A program made the position numbers and the translations under genes. A stretch of DNA of 51,320 bases from Paenibacillus sp. OV219 (GTDB lineage: Bacteria > Bacillota > Bacilli > Paenibacillales > Paenibacillaceae): the NCBI RefSeq assembly GCF_900110075.1, contig NZ_FOCJ01000018.1, positions 1 to 51,320 on the forward strand. Direction: 5' to 3'. The notes beneath the pieces were generated by a model. It searched no databases and was not told the DNA's origin. It was given only the letters and a program-made list of their open reading frames with translations. This document shows positions 46,620-51,320 of this stretch, in pieces; position 1 is the first letter of the stretch; every line of letters starts with the position of its first letter.

Positions 46620-49409
46620 ATGAAAGGTTATTATAGTAAGCCGGTGTCACGGCTTAGACGCGTCATTATCAGATGTTTAACCTATCTGTTAATATGGCTC
46701 GTGGCAATGAATACGGTGGGGTTAAGCAGCTATAAGATTGCTCAAGCAGCAAATGAAGGGCCGTTGTTTACACAAGGTGCGGGGTATGAGCAAGGGGCTT
46801 ACGATTTGCACGCGGTACAACCAACGTCGTTCAACTGGACAAGGCAATCGCGTTTCTCAGGGCCTGAAACGCCGACAATCAAGTGGTCGTTTGATAGCGG
46901 CGGATGGATTGACTCATCGCCGGCTATCGGTGCGGACGATACGATTTATTTCGGTAGCACATCAGGAGCATTCTTTGCAGTCAGTCCAAATGGGGAATTG
47001 AAGTGGAAATATGATTTTACCAGTGATGTGGAAATTCGCACCTCTCCCGTAATCGCGGCGGATGGTACGATTTATGTGGGAGTCATGCACGTAGGGCCAG
47101 GCCAACCAAATTTGTTCTGCACTAGTGGCAGCTGCACGAATGGATTGCTTGCTGCGCTTAGTCCGCAAGGCACGCTGAAGTGGTCGCTACCCATTCCGGA
47201 AGTTATTACGACGACATCACCGGTTATTGGGAAAGACGGCACGATCTACATAGGTTCCGGCAGTTATATCGATCCAGGTAAGTTATATGCAGTCAGCCCT
47301 GACGGTCAGATCAAGTGGTCCTCTTACCTGGCTAATCAGGAGGATGGCTTCGCCTCTGCGCCAGTTATATTTGCAGACGGTACGATTTTCGCTCAGGATG
47401 AGTTTATCAATCAGGCCGGTGAAAGGTTGGGGAACATGACATGGTCCTGGCCGACTTTTTCAAGTCCGGTGATCGCCCCTAACGGGACCTCCTATTTTGG
47501 AGATTATGGAAGCGAGTTGACCGCGTTCAGAACGGGAACTGGGTATGTTCGCCCGCAGTGGATGATCCTCTTAGTTGATTCGCCAACAGGGCCGCATAGG
47601 ATTTCTGCTAGCCCAGCGCTAGGCAGCAACGGCGTGCTCTATATCGGTCATGAGGACGGTAGCCTATATTCGGTAAATCCGGTGGATGTTCCTACTGCCT
47701 CGCCAATTGCGATGACTGATAGTGATGGGAATTATATGTTTAATGCCTATTACTTCGGTGCCTTGCCCAAGAGCAAGGTAAACTGGTCTGTTCCTACGAG
47801 CGCTTGGTCAAACTCTCCGATTATAGGTAATGACGGCATCATCTACATGGGGAATAATGATGGGCAACTGGTGGCGGTAAATCCGGATGGTACTCAGAAA
47901 TGGTCGATCCAAGCAGGAGATCATATCTACAACCAATCGATTGGCCGTAATCATAGGATTTACGTGGCGAGTGGTAATGTGTTGTATGCAATCGGCGACA
48001 AATCAGAGAATCCGCCAGAAGTAAAGCCATCCCCAGTTCCGGTCGAGCCCGGAAGGCCTAACGCGATTAAGCCAAAGGGCAAGATTATAGGGACGGCATT
48101 TGACGGTATTTCACAGCTTGTGCTGAAGGATAATGGAAACGTCTTTCGTATGCTTCCTTCCGGATTGGAACAAGTAAAGGAGTGGGCGAATACTGCGGCA
48201 CTCATGACTGATGACTACCGTATAACAACGGATGGTCAGTTGATGCTAGGAAATGAGCTCATTTTATCGGATGTCGTTACATTCTCACATGGATATCAGA
48301 CCTACGCTGCGTTGACAAAGGATGGGTCCGTGTGGGTGTGGGGTTTGAATATGTTAGAGAGCTGGCCTATACCTATTGATGTCCAATCACCGATTAAAGT
48401 GCCCACTATCAATAAAGCTGTTGGTGTAGCGGCAAGAAACACGGAGGTAGCCATACTGCTGGATGATGGCTCTGTATGGTCTTATCCTGGGGAGGAAAGT
48501 AATGGGTATGTGGAACTTGCAACAGGTATCATCTTACCTAATCCCGATCTCAAATTGAAGAGCAGCTTAGGTGTAACGGCCATTTATGGGGGGGCTTTCA
48601 ACATTGCGGCCCAGAAAAAAGACGGCACAATCGTTTATTGGGGCGAATATTTGGATGACATCCCGCGTAATCGTGCAAATTTTGGTCTCGTCCGCATATT
48701 GAGGGGAATCACGAATGTGAATGACATCAAGATTGGATGGGGTTCGATGCTGCTTCTCAAAGAAGGGACGTTGTACACGTTTGGCCGCAGCTCCAATGGT
48801 CAGCTCGGGATTGCGACGACTAAACCGCAAATGACTGCTGTTCCAATTAAGGGACTGCCAGCAGGCCAAATAGTTACGATCGCAACGGATTTTTTCAGAA
48901 GTGCTGCGATTGGAAGGGACGGTTCGATCTGGCAGTGGGGGAACAACTTGTTCAGCACCGGCGCCGAAAGTATGACACCCATTAAAGTGACGAGCAAGAC
49001 AGGTGTAACTTTCTACATAAATGACAAAATCGATTGGAATGCAATGCGGTTTTATAATCCTGTTCAATGGAATGGCTCCTATTATGTGCCGCTTTCCAGC
49101 ATGTACTTAAAGTATGTCACGGCAAGCGATCTGAGTGCAGGTCTGTCGGGATTTTTGAACCCGCTCGGTATTAAGACCACCTTTGACAACAAATATACGG
49201 TGACAGCGAAGAAAGGCAGCACTACGGTCGTGTTCAACTTGAAGAGCTTGCAGAACAATACGATCAAAATCAATAATAAAGTGGTAAATGATAAGCTAGT
49301 CATCATTAATGAGAAATATTGCGTCCCGATCACGATATTAAAGCAAGCATTCGGAATGAAAGTTGCTGCCGATGCCGCCCATCATATTGTGAGGATCAAT
49401 ACGAAATAA
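46620..49409 (+). CDS. Exported double beta-propeller protein with stalk domain (PQQ-like, RCC1-like, copper-amine-oxidase-N-like)
   Basis: A 929-residue protein. A basic N-terminus and a hydrophobic segment at about 18-40 form a signal or anchor. Residues about 75-460 hold PQQ/BamB-type repeats with DGTIYVG and LYAVSPDGQIKWS motifs, and a Pro-rich linker follows near 465-490. Residues about 495-800 hold RCC1-like repeats (LTKDGSVWVWG, LLKEGTLYTFGRSSNGQLGI, IGRDGSIWQWGNN). The last 90 residues resemble the copper-amine-oxidase N-terminal stalk domain (YYVPLSSM, CVPITILKQAFGM) common on Paenibacillus surface proteins. Function is unknown, but surface binding or sensing is plausible. Of three possible ATGs, 46620 is best spaced from AGAGGGGG. 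It lies alone between ssrA and a duplicated ssrA 3' end. No recombinase is adjacent. Confidence 0.8.
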   Translation: MKGYYSKPVSRLRRVIIRCLTYLLIWLVAMNTVGLSSYKIAQAANEGPLFTQGAGYEQGAYDLHAVQPTSFNWTRQSRFSGPETPTIKWSFDSGGWIDSSPAIGADDTIYFGSTSGAFFAVSPNGELKWKYDFTSDVEIRTSPVIAADGTIYVGVMHVGPGQPNLFCTSGSCTNGLLAALSPQGTLKWSLPIPEVITTTSPVIGKDGTIYIGSGSYIDPGKLYAVSPDGQIKWSSYLANQEDGFASAPVIFADGTIFAQDEFINQAGERLGNMTWSWPTFSSPVIAPNGTSYFGDYGSELTAFRTGTGYVRPQWMILLVDSPTGPHRISASPALGSNGVLYIGHEDGSLYSVNPVDVPTASPIAMTDSDGNYMFNAYYFGALPKSKVNWSVPTSAWSNSPIIGNDGIIYMGNNDGQLVAVNPDGTQKWSIQAGDHIYNQSIGRNHRIYVASGNVLYAIGDKSENPPEVKPSPVPVEPGRPNAIKPKGKIIGTAFDGISQLVLKDNGNVFRMLPSGLEQVKEWANTAALMTDDYRITTDGQLMLGNELILSDVVTFSHGYQTYAALTKDGSVWVWGLNMLESWPIPIDVQSPIKVPTINKAVGVAARNTEVAILLDDGSVWSYPGEESNGYVELATGIILPNPDLKLKSSLGVTAIYGGAFNIAAQKKDGTIVYWGEYLDDIPRNRANFGLVRILRGITNVNDIKIGWGSMLLLKEGTLYTFGRSSNGQLGIATTKPQMTAVPIKGLPAGQIVTIATDFFRSAAIGRDGSIWQWGNNLFSTGAESMTPIKVTSKTGVTFYINDKIDWNAMRFYNPVQWNGSYYVPLSSMYLKYVTASDLSAGLSGFLNPLGIKTTFDNKYTVTAKKGSTTVVFNLKSLQNNTIKINNKVVNDKLVIINEKYCVPITILKQAFGMKVAADAAHHIVRINTK

Positions 49410-49454
49410 GGTAATGGAATGAAATGGCGGATTGTGGGTTTACAAGACCACGGT

Positions 49455-49501
49455 TCGCCTCCACCAAACATGTGAAAGAGCACCTTATTGGGTGCTCTTT
49501 T
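49455..49501 (+). repeat. Second copy of the ssrA 3' end and terminator (att-like direct repeat)
   Basis: TCGCCTCCACCAA at 49455-49467 is identical to the last 12 bases of ssrA plus one (46376-46388). TGTGAA, an ACCTTA-nn-GGGTG hairpin and TTTTGC then follow in the same order as behind ssrA. The hairpin arms differ in a compensated way (AGCACC/GGGTGCT here, AGACACC/GGGTGTCT there). The segment between the two copies is about 3.1 kb and contains one gene. Duplication of a tRNA-like 3' end is typical of integration by tyrosine recombinases. Confidence 0.7.
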
Positions 49502-49613
49502 GCTTTAATCAATGATATCTCCCCGCCAAAATTGTAAGTACATATCTCGCCCTTTAATAATAGTCGGTTAAGCTGGCCGTACCTGTACAGGTTCCGAGCG
49601 GCTCGACGATGGG

Positions 49614-49697
49614 CCGCTCCGGTTCGTGAGCAAAGCGTTAGATAACAATGTAGTCTGGGACGGTAATATGAGAACGATCACAATTAATAGTCACTAA
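49614..49697 (+). pseudogene. Remnant of a stalk-domain (copper-amine-oxidase-N-like) gene 3' end
   Basis: In one frame, about 27 codons read PLRFVSKALDNN followed by VVWDGNMRTITINSH and a TAA stop. This is the typical C-terminal end of stalk domains (PLRFVSEALG...VxWDG...I.I). Upstream the same frame has a stop at 49567-49569 and no start, so only the tail of a former gene remains. It relates in domain type, though not closely in sequence, to the end of the propeller protein upstream. Confidence 0.6.
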
Positions 49698-49899
49698 GTA
49701 AGCGCACTAGGGTTATCTCAACTAGCTGTTAGCATACGGCTAAAGGGATAGCCCTTTAGTTTGTGTGGTCGCCTTTGATGCCGAATGCACGGATTGAAGT
49801 CTTGGCAGGAAACGGAAAACTAGCAGCGAATAGTCGTAGAATAACCGGAATAAAGGTTGGTAATCGCAATTAAATGCTAGACGGGATGAGGGAAGAAGC
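49698..49899. other. Non-coding stretch before the second TIM-barrel gene
   Basis: Part of the 490-base gap 49410-49899. It holds the short palindrome CTAAAGGG-ATAG-CCCTTTAG at 49741-49760 and a 31-codon open frame from 49780 without ribosome site. A ribosome site GGGAAGAAGC precedes the gene at 49900. I see no promoter of good quality. Confidence 0.5.
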
Positions 49900-50877
49900 A
49901 TGAAGAATAGAGGAATCGGAATCAGTCTAAATGCAGATATGGTAAATGGCGATTTGGCTGTGCTGGAGCAGCATCTGGGCTATATTGCTGATTCTGGCTG
50001 CGATTATGCCGAATTGATTATGCATGGACTTGACATCGTTATTAACGGACAAGTTCATCCGAAGCGTCTTGAACGCGTTCGCAGCGTACTGAGTAAATTC
50101 CGCCTTGGCTATACGTTGCACCTACCTTATGAATTGAATCTTATGTCTCTCGAGAAGGGAGAGGATTATTACCGTTGCTTCGAAGCGGGGATAGAATTGT
50201 CGGCGGCGATAGGCTGCGACATGATCGTGTATCATAGCTCATATGCCCAACTGACGGATAAAAACCTCGAGCATTACTATGAAAAATACGGGAAAATGTA
50301 TCGGGAGAAGCTATACGCCATTTTGCTAGAGGAAGATGTGGAGCGTTTGCGTTCGCTTGGGAATAAAGCGCAGCAGCATGGCATTCAAATCGGTATAGAG
50401 AACAATATTTGGTATGATTTGAAATGTGATTATACCTATGGGCTGCGACCGCAGGATGTAGTCGAGCACGTTCGGCGGATCGGTCTGGATAATGTGGGGA
50501 TAACGCTGGATATTGGCCATTGTTACTTGACCTCAATTGCGCACGGTTATGATTTCGAGCAGGCCATAGTAGATGCATTGCCTTTTGTGAAGCATCTGCA
50601 TGTGCATAATAACTTCGGCAAGCTGAAGGATGCCGGGTCCTATATGAGCAATCTACCTTATGGCTATGGCGACCTTCATCTGCCAGTAGGCTGGGGTTCA
50701 ATCCCGTACGCAGACGTGTTTCGCTGGATTGACGGCTACGAGGGGATTGTTAATATGGAGATCGAGTTCCGACTGTACCCGCATTTTCGTGAATCGGTAG
50801 AGGAAATGAAGCTCCTTATTGCCGGGATCCAAGATGATAATGTCGCAAAATCAGTCCAATCGGACCTTCTCCGCTGA
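49900..50877 (+). CDS. Xylose-isomerase-like TIM barrel protein (sugar-phosphate isomerase/AP endonuclease 2 superfamily)
   Basis: A 325-residue protein. Seen: GISLNADMVNGD at the N-terminus, YAELIMHGLDI near 39, LGYTLHLPYELNLM near 70, MIVYHSSYAQL near 108, IGIENNIWYDL near 168 with the metal Glu, LDIGHCYLTS near 202, KHLHVHNNFGK near 230, GDLHLPVGWGSIPY near 255, and VNMEIEFRLYPHF near 285. The His, Glu and Asp pattern fits a metal-dependent isomerase, epimerase or endonuclease IV-like fold. The substrate is unknown. It is only distantly similar to the TIM-barrel protein at 34078. It is the last protein gene before the rRNA operon, with a terminator after it. Confidence 0.82.
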   Translation: MKNRGIGISLNADMVNGDLAVLEQHLGYIADSGCDYAELIMHGLDIVINGQVHPKRLERVRSVLSKFRLGYTLHLPYELNLMSLEKGEDYYRCFEAGIELSAAIGCDMIVYHSSYAQLTDKNLEHYYEKYGKMYREKLYAILLEEDVERLRSLGNKAQQHGIQIGIENNIWYDLKCDYTYGLRPQDVVEHVRRIGLDNVGITLDIGHCYLTSIAHGYDFEQAIVDALPFVKHLHVHNNFGKLKDAGSYMSNLPYGYGDLHLPVGWGSIPYADVFRWIDGYEGIVNMEIEFRLYPHFRESVEEMKLLIAGIQDDNVAKSVQSDLLR

Positions 50878-50922
50878 TTGTCGAGAAATTCCGTTATAGT
50901 CATTCTATTGATACGACCATAT

Positions 50923-50954
50923 AAAGAACCAACCTTCTGGGTGGGTTCTTTTGC
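50923..50954 (+). terminator. Terminator after the second TIM-barrel gene
   Basis: AAAGAACC pairs with GGTTCTTT around a 13-base loop, followed by TTG. The 369-base gap 50878-51246 holds this terminator, the rRNA promoter and the rRNA leader. Confidence 0.8.
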
Positions 50955-51019
50955 GTACATGCTCTTACGACGACCTGGACAGCTAGATAGCTCGAAAAGA
51001 AAAAACTTTATAATAATGC

Positions 51020-51049
51020 TTGCAATCTATTCGTGATTCATGATATATT
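51020..51049 (+). promoter_or_regulatory. rRNA operon promoter and leader
   Basis: TTGCAA at 51020-51025 and TATATT at 51044-51049 with an 18-base spacer, preceded by an A/T-rich stretch (possible UP element, with another TATAAT at 51009). The leader that follows to 51246 contains CCTTGAAAACTGAACA, common in Firmicute rrn leaders. It also holds hairpins such as TCGCCA-TT-TGGCGA and AATGGC-TTC-GCCATT, likely RNase III processing or antitermination elements. Confidence 0.65.
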
Positions 51050-51246
51050 CTAATTCCGGCCGAGAGGTTGGGACGAGAAATAAAGAATTTTGTTCCTTGA
51101 AAACTGAACAATGAGCGACCTGTCAAAAGGTCATAAAATACGTCAAAACGACGATCGCCATTTGGCGAAAGCGTTTCTGACGAGCTAGTTTTTTGAATGA
51201 GCTAACAAGCAAATTCATTTGGCGCAATGGCTTCGCCATTTCGCCT

Positions 51247-51320
51247 ATTATGGAGAGTTTGATCCTGGCTCAGGACGAACGCTGGCGGCGTGCCTAATAC
51301 ATGCAAGTCGAGCGGATCTT
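51247..51320 (+). rRNA. rrs: 16S rRNA, 5' end (partial)
   Basis: The sequence GAGTTTGATCCTGGCTCAGG at 51255 and CTGGCGGCGTGCCTAATACA after it are the universal 5' region of 16S rRNA. The mature end is placed by aligning GAGTTTGATC with position 9 of the E. coli numbering. The gene continues past the window. Confidence 0.96.

Noticed and set aside
49780..49875. A 31-codon frame (MPNARIEVLAGNGKLAANSR...) that vaguely resembles the start of serine recombinases
   Set aside because: It has no ribosome site, ends before any catalytic Ser region, and the resemblance is only a few residues. It cannot be used as evidence of a recombinase.

Overview
The window looks like chromosomal DNA of a spore-forming Firmicute of the Paenibacillaceae (Paenibacillus or a close relative). 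The gene order follows the Bacillus subtilis run hprK-lgt-ppaX-yvoF-his-yvcD-trxB-rapZ-yvcK-whiA-crh ... clpP ... cggR-gap-pgk-tpi-gpmI-eno ... secG-rnr-smpB-ssrA. The protein sequences, strong AGGAGG ribosome sites, GTG/TTG starts, an Sda-like protein and stalk-domain surface proteins fit that family. No database was searched, so the genus is an inference.

Layout. 1-82 is the 3' end of a 23S rRNA gene, followed by six tRNA genes (Met, Val, Asp, Phe, Tyr, Lys) and no 5S gene in between. 932-4337: tagO, a PucR-type regulator and the multi-sugar ABC ATPase gene. 4491-8876: hprK, lgt, ppaX, a yvoF-type acetyltransferase and a membrane-anchored polysaccharide deacetylase. 9021-15003: the his operon hisZ-G-D-B-H-F-IE, from which hisA is missing, followed by a PRPP synthetase. 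16376-23789: a TPR/HTH protein, trxB, glcK, rapZ-yvcK-whiA and an HPr-family gene in the crh position. 23936-26369: a SIMPL protein, an sda-like gene, clpP under a CtsR box, and tRNA-Arg. 26455-33910: the central glycolytic operon under a CggR operator, with a cre-like site upstream.

34078-41478 is an accessory block inserted between eno and secG, compared with Bacillus: a TIM-barrel isomerase, a Wzy/O-antigen-ligase-like TPR membrane protein, a stretch with four copies of a short repeat, a secreted leucine-rich-repeat protein, and a divergent AraC/PhyH-dioxygenase pair. 41677-46387 is the RNA-quality-control block secG-rnr-smpB-ssrA. RNase R here carries a tail of about 300 residues rich in Arg-Gly-Gly. 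Directly after ssrA lies a 3 kb segment with a large exported double beta-propeller protein. It is bounded by a second copy of the ssrA 3' end and terminator, and a broken stalk-domain remnant follows. The window ends with a second TIM-barrel isomerase, an rRNA promoter and leader, and the 5' end of a 16S gene.

How parts work together. HprK, the HPr-family protein, a cre-like site, CggR and glucokinase form the carbon-control circuit around glycolysis. PRPP synthetase feeds HisG/HisZ. RNase R, SmpB and tmRNA form the trans-translation pathway, and ClpP is the protease that degrades tagged proteins. The best leads for something new are the ssrA-anchored propeller segment, the RNase R tail, the missing hisA, the extended Sda-like protein, the TPR-HTH protein and an orphan promoter-terminator unit beside sda.
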